Positions 23,441 to 32,667 of a stretch of 52,951 bases of DNA are shown here, one piece after another (within the stretch, counting starts at the first letter, position 1; each line of letters starts with the position of its first letter). The DNA lies in contig JANPIC010000157.1 of assembly GCA_031424795.1 (NCBI GenBank), forward strand, positions 1-52,951, read 5' to 3'. This stretch comes from Aalborgiella sp031424795. Its GTDB lineage: Bacteria; Pseudomonadota; Gammaproteobacteria; Burkholderiales; Burkholderiaceae_C. The notes under the pieces are model-generated. The model was given only the letters and a program-made list of their open reading frames with translations, made no database searches and was not told the DNA's origin. A program made the position numbers and the translations under genes.

Positions 23441-25252
23441 ATGAATCACATCAGAAATTTTTCTATCATTGCACATATTGATCATGGCAAATCTACGCTC
23501 GCTGATCGTTTGATTCAGCGCTGTGGCGGTCTTGAAGCGCGTGATATGTCGGCGCAAGTTTTAGACTCGATGGACATCGAGAAAGAGCGTGGGATAACCA
23601 TCAAAGCGCAGACGGCAGCGCTGCATTACAAAGCAAAAAATGGTGAAATCTACAACCTCAATTTGATCGACACACCAGGTCATGTTGACTTCTCATACGA
23701 AGTATCGCGTTCACTCAGTGCATGCGAAGGCGCACTCTTGGTCGTGGATGCTAGTCAAGGCGTAGAAGCGCAAACCGTGGCGAACTGCTACACCGCACTC
23801 GACCTTGGTGTAGAGGTTGTACCGGTGCTGAACAAGATGGATTTGCCGAACGCCGATCCTGAAGGTGCGCGCAAAGAAATTGAAGATGTGATTGGCATTG
23901 ATGCGACTGATGCGATTTCATGCTCCGCCAAAACTGGCTTGGGTATCGACGACATCTTGGAGATGGTGGTCGCCAAGGTGCCGCCACCACGCGGTAACCC
24001 TAGCGCACCGCTGCGCGCGATGATCATTGACAGCTGGTTTGACAGCTATGTGGGCGTGGTGATGTTGGTGCGTGTGGTCGACGGCCGCTTGGCGAAGAAC
24101 GACCGCATCAAGATGATGGCGACGGGTGCGACCTACAACGCCGACAAAGTGGGTGTCTTTACACCAACAGATGTCGAACGCCCAGCTTTAGAAACAGGCG
24201 AAGTGGGTTACATCATTGCGGGCATCAAGGAGTTACAAGCCGCTAAAGTGGGTGATACCGTCACCTTGATCAAAGCAGGTTCAGGCGGGGCTGCATTTAC
24301 AGCGACCGAGCCGTTGCCAGGTTTTAAAGAAATCCAGCCGCAAGTGTTTGCAGGTTTGTACCCAACAGAAGCAAACCAATACGAAGGTTTGCGTGATAGC
24401 TTGGAGAAGCTCAAGCTCAACGATGCCTCTTTGCATTACGAGCCTGAAGTCAGTCAAGCGCTTGGCTTTGGCTTCCGCTGCGGATTTTTGGGCTTGTTGC
24501 ACATGGAAATTGTGCAAGAGCGCTTAGAACGCGAGTTTGACCAAGACCTGATCACCACGGCACCCAGCGTGGTATATGAGGTGATGACTTCTGATGGTGT
24601 GGTCATCAAAGTCGAAAATCCAGCCAAAATGCCCGAACAAGGCAAGATGACCGAAATCCGCGAGCCGATTGTGACTGTGCATTTGTACATGCCGCAAGAG
24701 TATGTGGGTGCAGTGATGACGCTGGCCAATCAAAAGCGTGGTATTCAGTTGGATATGACTTACGCGGGTCGTCAAGTGAAGTTGACCTACGAGATACCTC
24801 TGGGCGAAATCGTGTTGGACTTTTTTGACAAATTGAAGTCCGCTAGCCGCGGTTACGCGTCAATGGATTACGAGTTCAAAGAATTCCGCGTAGCTGATGT
24901 TGTTAAAGTTGACATTTTGCTCAATGGTGAAAAGGTCGATGCCTTGTCCATCATTGTTCACAGGTCACAATCACAGTACCGTGGCCGCGCCGTGGTTGCT
25001 AAAATGCGAGAGATCATTTCACGCCAGCAATTTGATGTCGCGATTCAAGCCGCTATTGGCGCGAATATCATTGCACGAGAATCACTCAAAGCATTGCGTA
25101 AAAACGTGATTGCCAAGTGTTATGGTGGCGATATTTCGCGGAAAAAGAAATTGTTAGAAAAGCAAAAAGCAGGTAAAAAACGCATGAAGCAAATTGGCTC
25201 TGTTGAGGTTCCCCAAGAAGCGTTTTTAGCCATATTACAGGTTCAAGATTAA
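23441..25252 (+). CDS. lepA: elongation factor 4 (LepA), back-translocating GTPase
   Basis: A 603-residue ribosome-associated GTPase. The G1 motif AHIDHGKST, G2 region RGITIKAQ, G3 DTPGHVDFSYE and G4 NKMDLP lie in the first 135 residues. The EF-G-like domains III and V follow, then the LepA-specific C-terminus with YGGDISRKKKLLEKQKAGKK. The ATG at 23441 (MNHIRNFSIIAHIDHG) is chosen over a TTG one codon earlier. The stop overlaps the lepB ATG (TAATG). Confidence 0.97.
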   Translation: MNHIRNFSIIAHIDHGKSTLADRLIQRCGGLEARDMSAQVLDSMDIEKERGITIKAQTAALHYKAKNGEIYNLNLIDTPGHVDFSYEVSRSLSACEGALLVVDASQGVEAQTVANCYTALDLGVEVVPVLNKMDLPNADPEGARKEIEDVIGIDATDAISCSAKTGLGIDDILEMVVAKVPPPRGNPSAPLRAMIIDSWFDSYVGVVMLVRVVDGRLAKNDRIKMMATGATYNADKVGVFTPTDVERPALETGEVGYIIAGIKELQAAKVGDTVTLIKAGSGGAAFTATEPLPGFKEIQPQVFAGLYPTEANQYEGLRDSLEKLKLNDASLHYEPEVSQALGFGFRCGFLGLLHMEIVQERLEREFDQDLITTAPSVVYEVMTSDGVVIKVENPAKMPEQGKMTEIREPIVTVHLYMPQEYVGAVMTLANQKRGIQLDMTYAGRQVKLTYEIPLGEIVLDFFDKLKSASRGYASMDYEFKEFRVADVVKVDILLNGEKVDALSIIVHRSQSQYRGRAVVAKMREIISRQQFDVAIQAAIGANIIARESLKALRKNVIAKCYGGDISRKKKLLEKQKAGKKRMKQIGSVEVPQEAFLAILQVQD

Positions 25253-26226
25253 TGCAATTAATAACGTCTCTCGTACTCGCATGTTTCGTAGGCTACGCTG
25301 GTAGCTGGTATTTGGGCATGCATGACGGCAATTTTGCTTTACTGCTGTTTATGGCCGTCGTGGTGACGGGGTGCTACTGGTTGGCGGAGCGGTTTTACTT
25401 TTTGCCACAGCGCGAAAAAGCGGCGCAAGCTTTGCAAGACGCGTCAACAGCACGCATGGCTGAGCTCACCAAAATGGGCATCAGCCGCGTTGATGGCGAT
25501 TTGGCGAATATCACAACTGCCCAAGAGATGATACGTGCTCAGCCTTGGTGGCTGGATTTGACAGCAGGTTTGTTCCCTGTTATTTTGGTGGTTTTCTTAT
25601 TGCGATCGTTTTTATTCGAGCCCTTCAAAATTCCATCAGGTTCGATGATTCCGACCTTGATGGTTGGCGATTTGATCTTGGTGAACAAGTTTCACTATGG
25701 TGTGCGCCTACCCGTTGTCAATAAAAAAATCACAGAAGGTACACCACCTGCGCGTGGTGATGTGATGGTTTTTCGTTATCCGCCACGACCCAGCCAGGAC
25801 TACATCAAGCGTGTGGTGGGTTTACCTGGCGACGAAGTCGCGTATTTGAACAAAAAACTGACCATCAATGGCAAGCCTTTGAGTAAAACCAGTTTGCCAG
25901 ACTTTTTTGACGATGACACCATGCATTACTCAAAGCAATTTGAAGAACTTTTGGGCGATAAACCGCATCGGTTGCTCAACGAAGAAACGCAACCCGCCTT
26001 TGTATCGGGTGCGAGCGACTTTGAATTTAAGCAAAATTGCAATTACAGTATTGAAGGCGTGGTGTGTAAAGTACCAGCCGGCCATTATTTCATGATGGGC
26101 GATAACCGCGATAATTCGTTAGATTCACGCTACTGGGGTTTTGTGCCTGATAAAAATATCGTTGGGAAAGCCTTTTATGTGTGGATGAATTTCGGTAATT
26201 TGAAACGCATTGGTTCGTTTAATTGA
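25252..26226 (+). CDS. lepB: signal peptidase I
   Basis: A 324-residue inner-membrane protease that removes signal peptides from secreted proteins. Two N-terminal hydrophobic stretches (residues about 1-20 and 27-45) and a further one at 105-120 are present. The catalytic Ser is in FKIPSGSMIPTL (near 130) and the Lys in DYIKRVVGLPGDE (near 187). The MMGDNRDNSLDSRYWGFV box is near the C-terminus. It directly follows lepA, the standard arrangement. Confidence 0.96.
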   Translation: MQLITSLVLACFVGYAGSWYLGMHDGNFALLLFMAVVVTGCYWLAERFYFLPQREKAAQALQDASTARMAELTKMGISRVDGDLANITTAQEMIRAQPWWLDLTAGLFPVILVVFLLRSFLFEPFKIPSGSMIPTLMVGDLILVNKFHYGVRLPVVNKKITEGTPPARGDVMVFRYPPRPSQDYIKRVVGLPGDEVAYLNKKLTINGKPLSKTSLPDFFDDDTMHYSKQFEELLGDKPHRLLNEETQPAFVSGASDFEFKQNCNYSIEGVVCKVPAGHYFMMGDNRDNSLDSRYWGFVPDKNIVGKAFYVWMNFGNLKRIGSFN

Positions 26227-26263
26227 CCGAACAATGCGTAATGTAAATTTTTTGGGGATTGCT

Positions 26264-26623
26264 ATGACTGACTTGTCTGAATTGAAATCAAAACAGCGTG
26301 GTGCTACTTTTTTAGGCATGTTGTTTATTGCTGCAATCATCGGTATTTTGTTCATTGTTGGCGCTAAAGTGGCTCCTACAGTGATTGAATACCAGGCCAT
26401 TTTAAAAGCGGTCAATACAGCGAAAATGGGTAGTTCAGTTGCAGAAGTGCGCAGCATGTTCGATAAAAATCAAGCGACTGGATATTTTGACGCCATCAGC
26501 AGCAAAGATTTAACCATTGAAAAAATTGCTGACAAACACGTCGTCAGTTTTGCCTATCAAAAAGAAATCGCTTTGGCGGGTCCTGCTTATTTGTTGCTTA
26601 AATACGAAGGTAAAAGCAATTAA
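26264..26623 (+). CDS. DUF4845 small membrane protein
   Basis: A 119-residue protein with one N-terminal membrane helix (ATFLGMLFIAAIIGILFIVGA) followed by a short soluble domain. It belongs to the DUF4845 family, which in Burkholderiales lies between lepB and rnc. Its role is not established. GGGGATT lies just before the ATG at 26264, which decides this start over two in-frame ones further upstream that overlap lepB. Confidence 0.8.
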   Translation: MTDLSELKSKQRGATFLGMLFIAAIIGILFIVGAKVAPTVIEYQAILKAVNTAKMGSSVAEVRSMFDKNQATGYFDAISSKDLTIEKIADKHVVSFAYQKEIALAGPAYLLLKYEGKSN

Positions 26624-26662
26624 TGCAGTTTTCGCACAGTCTGAATTGTTGGTTTTAGTCGC

Positions 26663-27361
26663 GTGACCACTGCTTTGATTGGCCTTCAAACACGGCTACA
26701 ACACCAGTTCAAAGACATCGCGTTGCTGCAGCGCGCCGTCACGCATAGAAGTTTTTCGGCTGACCACAATGAGCGTCTTGAGTTCTTAGGCGATTCCGTG
26801 CTAGGCATGGTCATTGCTGGCATTTTGTACGAGCGACTCAAAGATTTGCCTGAAGGTGACTTGTCGCGTGTGCGCGCCAATTTAGTGCGGCAAGAGACTT
26901 TGCATCAGCTGGCGCTAGAGTTGCGCATTCCAGAAGTGCTGCGTTTGGGTGAAGGCGAGTCTAAATCAGGTGGGCAAAAACGGCCCTCAATTTTGGCTGA
27001 TGCCTTAGAGGCTTTGATAGGCGCTGTTTATTTGGATGCAGGTTTTGAAACTGCGCAGGCCTTGGTGACTCGTCTATTCAAGGCGGTGGATATCAATCCA
27101 CAGATGCAAGCCATAGGCAAAGATGCCAAAACTGAGTTGCAAGAATGGCTGCAAGGTCGCAAAATGAGGTTGCCTATTTACCGTGTGGTCGGAACTTTAG
27201 GCGCTGCACATGAGCAGACTTTTGAAGTCGAGTGTGAAATCGAAGAGCTAAATTTGAATGAGCGCGGCATTGGAAGTTCACGCCGCGCAGGCGAGCAGGC
27301 TGCTGCTGCAGTGATGTTGCTGTGTATTAAAACTGCTTTGAAGGCTAATAATAAAAAATGA
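26663..27361 (+). CDS. rnc: ribonuclease III
   Basis: A 232-residue double-strand-specific endoribonuclease that processes rRNA precursors and regulatory RNAs. The signature HNERLEFLGDSVLGMVIAG (near residue 40) and the second metal-binding site LADALEALIGAVYLDAG (near 115) are present, followed by a C-terminal dsRNA-binding domain (about 150-225). The start is GTG. The stop overlaps the era ATG (ATGA), indicating coupling. Confidence 0.96.
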   Translation: MTTALIGLQTRLQHQFKDIALLQRAVTHRSFSADHNERLEFLGDSVLGMVIAGILYERLKDLPEGDLSRVRANLVRQETLHQLALELRIPEVLRLGEGESKSGGQKRPSILADALEALIGAVYLDAGFETAQALVTRLFKAVDINPQMQAIGKDAKTELQEWLQGRKMRLPIYRVVGTLGAAHEQTFEVECEIEELNLNERGIGSSRRAGEQAAAAVMLLCIKTALKANNKK

Positions 27362-28425
27362 ATACTACAAATAATATAGCTAATGAGGCAATAAATACGC
27401 CGGCTAATGTCGAATATGAAGGTGAAAACTCAGAGGTTAAGGTGCCCACTGCAGAGCAAGATCGGATCACCGCCATGCTGGGTGCTGCAGCTGCATCTAA
27501 AACTGTCAGCACTATACCGGTTGAGTCACAGCGCTGCGGTTTGATTGCCATTGTGGGTAAACCCAATGTGGGCAAATCTACCTTGCTCAATGCCCTGGTT
27601 GGCCAAAAAATCAGCATTACGTCGCGCAAAGCCCAAACCACGCGCCACCGCATCACGGGTATGTCAACCCGTGGCGAGGTGCAGTTTGTATTTGTAGATA
27701 CGCCAGGTTTTCAAACACTGCATGGCAATGCATTGAACCGCTCACTGAATAAAGCTGTGCAAGGCGCAGTGGGCGATGTTGATTTGGTGCTGTTTGTGGT
27801 GGAAGCTGGGCGCTCGAATATGGCGGATGACAAGGTCGTTTCCTTGCTGAGCAATGATATTCCTACACTGTTGATCGCCAATAAACTGGATATGGTGAAC
27901 CGTCGTGGCGACATTGCACCGTGGCTGCAGGGCATGCAGGCGCAGCACAAGTTTGACGAATTTGTGCCCATGTCGGCCAAAAATGCCAAAGATATCGAGC
28001 GCTTGTTTGGTATTTGCGAGAAGTACTTGCCACAGCAACCGTGGATGTATGACGCAGAAGAGCTGACTGACAAGAGCGAGAAGTTTTTAGCCGGCGAAAT
28101 GGTGCGTGAAAAACTCTTTCGCTTGACGGGCGACGAGTTGCCTTACACATCAACCGTCGTTATCGATAAATTTGAAGAAGAAGCACCTAAGAAAAAGGGA
28201 CAAAAGCGCCTTGTCAAAGTTGCCGCCACCATCATCGTTGAGCGCGACGGTCACAAAGCCATGGTGATTGGTGACAAAGGTGAACGCATCAAGCGAATCG
28301 GTACAGAAACCCGTGTGGAGCTTGAGCGCTTGATGGATGCCAAAGTGTTTATCGAGCTGTGGGTTAAAGTACGCTCAGGTTGGGCCGATGACGAAGCACG
28401 GGTACGCTCGTTTGGCTACGAATAA
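27358..28425 (+). CDS. era: GTPase Era, with unusual N-terminal extension
   Basis: A 355-residue GTPase for 30S ribosome assembly that binds the 3' end of 16S rRNA. G1 is VGKPNVGKSTLLNAL, G3 DTPG, G4 NKLD; the KH domain near the C-terminus holds VIGDKGERIKRIG. The recognised domain begins only at about residue 60 (E. coli Era is 301 residues). The extension opens with NNIANEAINTPANV, encoded by a dispersed palindromic element at 27371-27410. An alternative start is ATG at 27475, but the rnc overlap supports 27358. Confidence 0.94.
   Translation: MNTTNNIANEAINTPANVEYEGENSEVKVPTAEQDRITAMLGAAAASKTVSTIPVESQRCGLIAIVGKPNVGKSTLLNALVGQKISITSRKAQTTRHRITGMSTRGEVQFVFVDTPGFQTLHGNALNRSLNKAVQGAVGDVDLVLFVVEAGRSNMADDKVVSLLSNDIPTLLIANKLDMVNRRGDIAPWLQGMQAQHKFDEFVPMSAKNAKDIERLFGICEKYLPQQPWMYDAEELTDKSEKFLAGEMVREKLFRLTGDELPYTSTVVIDKFEEEAPKKKGQKRLVKVAATIIVERDGHKAMVIGDKGERIKRIGTETRVELERLMDAKVFIELWVKVRSGWADDEARVRSFGYE
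27371..27410 (-). repeat. dispersed palindromic element at the 5' end of era
   Basis: TAATATAGCTAATGAGGCAA then TAAATACGCCGGCTAATGTC: the reverse orientation, with the GGCAATAAATACGCCGGCTA core intact. It is read as NIANEAINTPANV. Confidence 0.85.
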
Positions 28426-29179
28426 AAAGATCACCGACGAGCCCGCCTATGTGCTGCACCGCTACGACTGGAGCGAGTCCAGTCTGATTCTTGAGGTGCT
28501 GACGCGTCACCATGGCCGTATTGCTCTCGTCGCCAAGGGTGCAAAAAAGCCCAGTTCCAACTTTAGACCGATTTTGCTGCCCTTGCAGCCCTTGCATCTG
28601 GCTTTTGGTGGCGATGCCGAAATCCGCACGTTGCGCAGCTCTGAATGGATGGGGGGGCACGTCATGCCTACGGGTGAGGCGCTGATGGCGGGTTATTACC
28701 TCAATGAGTTGCTGATACGCCTTTTGGCGCGAGACGACCCGCACCCTGCTTTGTTCGACGCTTATGCTTTGACCGTTCACATCATCGCGCAAGAAGGCAG
28801 GAGCTCTGAAGGTCTGCAAACCTTAGAGGTGGCCTTGCGCGCCTTTGAATTGATGTTGCTGCGTGAAATTGGTTTTTTACCTTCTTTGAAGTCTCAAACG
28901 GCCAATTTAGCAGATTTGCAGACTGAAACTGCCTATGTTTTGATTCCAGAGGGTGGTTTACGGGCGGCGCATGCAGAAGATCGCAGCAGTTTGACGGGTG
29001 CACAATGGTTGTTGTTGCAAACCGCGTTGGATTCAGAAGCACCGTTTTCTCAGCTCTTGCAAGCGTGTAGCAGTAGTTTGCAGCCCCTTAAAACACAGCT
29101 TCGCACGCTGTTGCATTACCATTGTGGTGTCGCAACTTTAAAAACACGCCAAATGATGATGGATCTCCAGAATCTTTAA
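28388..29179 (+). CDS. recO: DNA repair protein RecO
   Basis: A 263-residue recombination mediator that helps load RecA with RecF/RecR. The N-terminal OB-fold region AYVLHRYDWSESSLILEVLT and RIALVAKGAKKPSSNFRPIL is characteristic, and a mostly helical C-terminus follows. The start at 28388 overlaps the end of era by 38 bp. It sits in the normal rnc-era-recO-pdxJ-acpS order. Confidence 0.93.
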   Translation: MTKHGYARLATNKKITDEPAYVLHRYDWSESSLILEVLTRHHGRIALVAKGAKKPSSNFRPILLPLQPLHLAFGGDAEIRTLRSSEWMGGHVMPTGEALMAGYYLNELLIRLLARDDPHPALFDAYALTVHIIAQEGRSSEGLQTLEVALRAFELMLLREIGFLPSLKSQTANLADLQTETAYVLIPEGGLRAAHAEDRSSLTGAQWLLLQTALDSEAPFSQLLQACSSSLQPLKTQLRTLLHYHCGVATLKTRQMMMDLQNL

Positions 29180-29203
29180 ATCAGAATCCATGAGTCAAAG
29201 TTT

Positions 29204-29944
29204 ATGAGTACACACTTATCCGTCAATTTAAACAAAGTTGCACTTGTTCGAAATACGCGCCACTTAGGCATTCCTAGTGTCACCCGTGCTGCTACGCTGT
29301 GCTTACAAGCGGGTGCACAGGGTATTACCGTGCATCCGCGGCCTGACGAAAGGCATATTCGGGCCAGCGATGTGGCAGATTTGTCAGTGTTGATGAAAGG
29401 CTGGTCTGACCGTGAATACAACATCGAAGGTAACCCCTTGCAGAATTTAATGGGTTTTGTACGGCAATTCAAACCGCATCAAGCCACGTTTGTACCTGAT
29501 GGGGAAGGCCAATTCACCAGTGACCACGGCTGGAACCCTGCGACTGATACCGACAAGCTGCGTCCGTTGATTGCAGAAGCCAAAGCACTTGGTGTGCGCG
29601 TCAGTTTGTTCATGGATGCAGAGCCTTCACACATGGTATGGGCGAAATCTGTGGGAGCAGACCGCGTCGAGCTTTATACCGAGCCCTTTGCGGCAGCCTG
29701 GGGTACTTCGGCGCAGTCAGCACAGTTGGAGCGATTTGCCCAAGCTGCGCAAGCTGCCTTGGATGTGGGTTTGGGCGTGAATGCCGGTCATGATTTGAAT
29801 CGTGATAATTTGACCGCTTTTTTAAAGCAAGTCCCTGGTGTGCAAGAGGTTTCGATTGGACATGCGCTAATTGCAGATGCGCTGGAACTTGGGTATTCAG
29901 TCACTGTTGCAGATTATTTGCGTTGCATCGTAGCCGCTAAGTAA
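29204..29944 (+). CDS. pdxJ: pyridoxine 5'-phosphate synthase
   Basis: A 246-residue enzyme making pyridoxine 5'-phosphate from 1-deoxy-D-xylulose 5-phosphate and 3-amino-2-oxopropyl phosphate. It begins STHLSVNLNKVALVRNTRH. GITVHPRPDERHIRASDV (near residue 40), FMDAEPSHM and the VNAGHDLNRDNL motif (near 190) are the family hallmarks. It lies between recO and acpS as usual. Confidence 0.95.
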   Translation: MSTHLSVNLNKVALVRNTRHLGIPSVTRAATLCLQAGAQGITVHPRPDERHIRASDVADLSVLMKGWSDREYNIEGNPLQNLMGFVRQFKPHQATFVPDGEGQFTSDHGWNPATDTDKLRPLIAEAKALGVRVSLFMDAEPSHMVWAKSVGADRVELYTEPFAAAWGTSAQSAQLERFAQAAQAALDVGLGVNAGHDLNRDNLTAFLKQVPGVQEVSIGHALIADALELGYSVTVADYLRCIVAAK

Positions 29945-29987
29945 TTGCCCAACAGCTTCAAAACTTCCAAGCCATGACATCTCAACC

Positions 29988-30392
29988 ATGATTTATGGCA
30001 TTGGCACTGATATTTGCGATATTCGCCGCATCAAAGCTGCGCTAGAGCGCAGTGGTGAACGCTTTGCCACAAAAATACTCAGTGATGCAGAATTCAAAGT
30101 CTGGCAAGCCCGCAGTGCACGCTGGCCAGAGCGTGGCGTGCGCTATTTAGCTACGCGGTTTTCAGCCAAAGAAGCGTTTAGCAAAGCCATCGGCTTGGGG
30201 ATGCGCATGCCGATGACCTGGCGCTTATGCGAAATCAGCAAAGTGGCTAGTGGTAAACCAGAGATTGTTTTGCACGGCGGTTTGAAGGATTGGTTTGCAG
30301 AAAAGGGGCTGACAGCGCATATTACCGTTACCGATGAATCTGACTATGCTGCTAGCTTCTGTGTTGTTGAAAAGATGATTAAAAATAACTAA
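29988..30392 (+). CDS. acpS: holo-[acyl-carrier-protein] synthase
   Basis: A 134-residue enzyme that attaches 4'-phosphopantetheine from CoA to Ser37 of the acyl carrier protein encoded in this window. It begins MIYGIGTDICDIRRI (with the metal-binding Asp) and contains YLATRFSAKEAFSKAIGLGM, the second signature. Normal length. It starts 43 bp after pdxJ. Confidence 0.95.
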   Translation: MIYGIGTDICDIRRIKAALERSGERFATKILSDAEFKVWQARSARWPERGVRYLATRFSAKEAFSKAIGLGMRMPMTWRLCEISKVASGKPEIVLHGGLKDWFAEKGLTAHITVTDESDYAASFCVVEKMIKNN

Positions 30393-30410
30393 TTTATCCT
30401 ATTAAAATTG

Positions 30411-30461
30411 GCATTTAGCCGGCGTATTTATTGGTTAAAAAGCTATAAAAAACATAGCAAA
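30411..30461 (+). repeat. dispersed palindromic element between acpS and nagZ
   Basis: GCATTTAGCCGGCGTATTTA then TTGGTTAAAAAGCTATAAAA then AACATAGCAAAA. Both the core and the AGCTAT...ATAGCAAA hairpin are present. It lies 18 bp after the acpS stop. Confidence 0.85.
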
Positions 30462-30498
30462 ATTTACTTTACTATTTAATTTCAAAAGAACTTGTAAT

Positions 30499-31557
30499 AT
30501 GACTCAACATGCGCCTCTCATCATCGACGTTGCCGGTTTAACGCTGACCAAGCAAGACCGCAAGCGCCTCAAGCACCCGTTGGTCGGCGGCATCATTCTG
30601 TTTGCACGGAACTGGCAAAACCGCGAACAACTCAGCAGCTTGTGCGCCGACATCAAACAAGTGCGCAAAGACTTGCTCATCTGCGTTGACCATGAAGGTG
30701 GCCGCGTACAGCGCTTCAAAACCGATGGTTTCACCCATTTGCCAACTATGCGTACTTTGGGCAATTTGTGGATGAAAGACGCTATGAAAGCGACCAATGC
30801 GGCCACCGCTTGCGGCTATATTTTGGCTTCCGAATTGCGTGCCTGCGGTGTTGACTTCAGCTTCACACCCGTGCTAGACCTTGATTTTGGTGAAAGCAGC
30901 GTGATTGGTGACCGTTCCTTTCACCGCGACCCACGCGTAGCAGCGCTTTTGGCGAAAAGCGTGATGCATGGTTTGCTCCAAAGCGGCATGGCCAATTGCG
31001 GCAAGCACTTTCCTGGCCACGGCTTTGTCAAAGCAGATTCGCATACCGATATTCCGTTTGACAAACGCAGCCTCAAAGCCATCTTGGCAGACGATGCCGC
31101 GCCATACAACTGGCTGTCTAGCAGCTTGACCAGCGTCATGCCGGCGCATGTGATTTATCCCAAAGTGGACAGCCGTCCCGCTGGTTTTTCATCCAAATGG
31201 CTGGGTGATATTTTGCGAGGCCAGTGTGGCTTCACGGGTGCCATTTTTAGCGATGACCTGAGCATGGAGGCCGCACGGTTGATTGATAACAAACGCGTCA
31301 GTTACACCGAGGCTGCCGTGACAGCGCTCAATGCAGGCTGCGACATGGTGTTGCTGTGCAACCAGTCTGTCGATGGCGGGGAAGCCGTGGACGAATTGAT
31401 TTCAGGCATGGTCGAAGCCTTGGTGAAGGAGCAGTGGCTGCCTTGCGAGGCTAGCGATTTGCGTCGTTTAGCCCTGCTGCCTGCGACGCCTGCGCCCGAT
31501 TGGAATAGCTTGATGGTTCAGCCATCGTATATGCAGGCATTGAGCTTGCTGCCTTGA
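30499..31557 (+). CDS. nagZ: beta-N-acetylhexosaminidase NagZ
   Basis: A 352-residue cytoplasmic glycoside hydrolase of family 3 that removes N-acetylglucosamine from recycled peptidoglycan fragments. Family motifs are VDHEGGRVQRF (near residue 57), GKHFPGHGFVKADSHTDIP (near 172) and IFSDDLSMEAA (near 248) with the catalytic Asp. The stop TGA overlaps the next ATG (TGATG). Confidence 0.94.
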   Translation: MTQHAPLIIDVAGLTLTKQDRKRLKHPLVGGIILFARNWQNREQLSSLCADIKQVRKDLLICVDHEGGRVQRFKTDGFTHLPTMRTLGNLWMKDAMKATNAATACGYILASELRACGVDFSFTPVLDLDFGESSVIGDRSFHRDPRVAALLAKSVMHGLLQSGMANCGKHFPGHGFVKADSHTDIPFDKRSLKAILADDAAPYNWLSSSLTSVMPAHVIYPKVDSRPAGFSSKWLGDILRGQCGFTGAIFSDDLSMEAARLIDNKRVSYTEAAVTALNAGCDMVLLCNQSVDGGEAVDELISGMVEALVKEQWLPCEASDLRRLALLPATPAPDWNSLMVQPSYMQALSLLP

Positions 31558-32654
31558 TGCAGAACGCCCCTACAACGAATCTTGCTCTGCAAGGCGGTGG
31601 CTCGCATGGTGCTTTCACTTGGGGCGTCTTGGATGCTTTGCTGGAAGACGGACGAGTCGCGATAGAGGGCATCAGTGGCACCAGTGCAGGTGCGATGAAT
31701 GCAGTGGCTTTGGCGCACGGTTTTGCGCAATCGCAAGGCAAAAGCAAACAGAGCGCAAACGACGCTGCCCGTGCATCACTGGCTGATTTTTGGAATGGCG
31801 TTGTCAACATGGGTGCTTTGGGCGAAGCGCAACGTGCGCCATTTGATATGCTGATGGGTAGCTTGGGTGGTGATGCGTCACCAATAGGGCAAATGATGGC
31901 ATCTATGACCAATATGTGGTCAACAGCCGTGGCGCAGTCTATGTCACCTTATCAGAACAACCCTTTGGACATCAACCCACTCAAAGAATTTTTAGAAAAA
32001 CAGATTGATTTTGAAGCTATTGCAGCACTCAAAAATCTCAAACTGTATGTTGTCGCTACTGGCGTTTCGACTGGAAAAGCAGAGGTTTTCAGTGGCAAAC
32101 GCTTAACCGCCAAAGCTGTCATGGCTTCGGCCTGCTTGCCCATGCTTTTCAAAGCAGTTGAAATTGAAGGCGAACACTATTGGGACGGCGGTTACTCTGG
32201 CAACCCCGCTATTCACCCCTTGATTTACAACTGCACCAGCCGCGACATCATGCTGGTGCAAATCAACCCGATTAAGCGTGACAAACTGCCCACCACGGCG
32301 GCTGAGATCATGGACCGCATGAATGAAATCACTTTCAACGCCGGCTTGCTGGCAGAAATGCGCGCTATTGATTTTGTGAAGCGCCTGATTGCACAAGGCA
32401 GGCTAGATGCAAGTCACTACAAAGACGTGCTGATGCATCGCATAGATGGCGGTGAACTGCTAGAGCATTACAACGCGGCCAGCAAAGTATCGACCAACAG
32501 CCAGATGATTCACAAGCTGCGTGATTTGGGGCGCGATGCTGCTAAAAAATGGCTCAAACAACACATTGACGACATTGGCAACCAAGCCACGCTGAACATC
32601 GCACGTGATTACTTGGATGATTTACGCGTTCCTGTAAAAACGACGAACGACTAA
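31557..32654 (+). CDS. patatin-like phospholipase
   Basis: A 365-residue patatin-fold acyl hydrolase. The oxyanion hole LALQGGGSHGAFTWGVL (near residue 10), the nucleophile elbow GISGTSAGAMNA (Ser near 43) and the catalytic Asp in WDGGYSGNPA (near 205) are all present. No signal peptide is visible, suggesting a cytoplasmic enzyme. The substrate (phospholipid or storage polymer) is not determined. It is coupled to nagZ by overlapping stop and start. Confidence 0.9.
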   Translation: MQNAPTTNLALQGGGSHGAFTWGVLDALLEDGRVAIEGISGTSAGAMNAVALAHGFAQSQGKSKQSANDAARASLADFWNGVVNMGALGEAQRAPFDMLMGSLGGDASPIGQMMASMTNMWSTAVAQSMSPYQNNPLDINPLKEFLEKQIDFEAIAALKNLKLYVVATGVSTGKAEVFSGKRLTAKAVMASACLPMLFKAVEIEGEHYWDGGYSGNPAIHPLIYNCTSRDIMLVQINPIKRDKLPTTAAEIMDRMNEITFNAGLLAEMRAIDFVKRLIAQGRLDASHYKDVLMHRIDGGELLEHYNAASKVSTNSQMIHKLRDLGRDAAKKWLKQHIDDIGNQATLNIARDYLDDLRVPVKTTND

Positions 32655-32667
32655 ATCTCGCGCTAAA

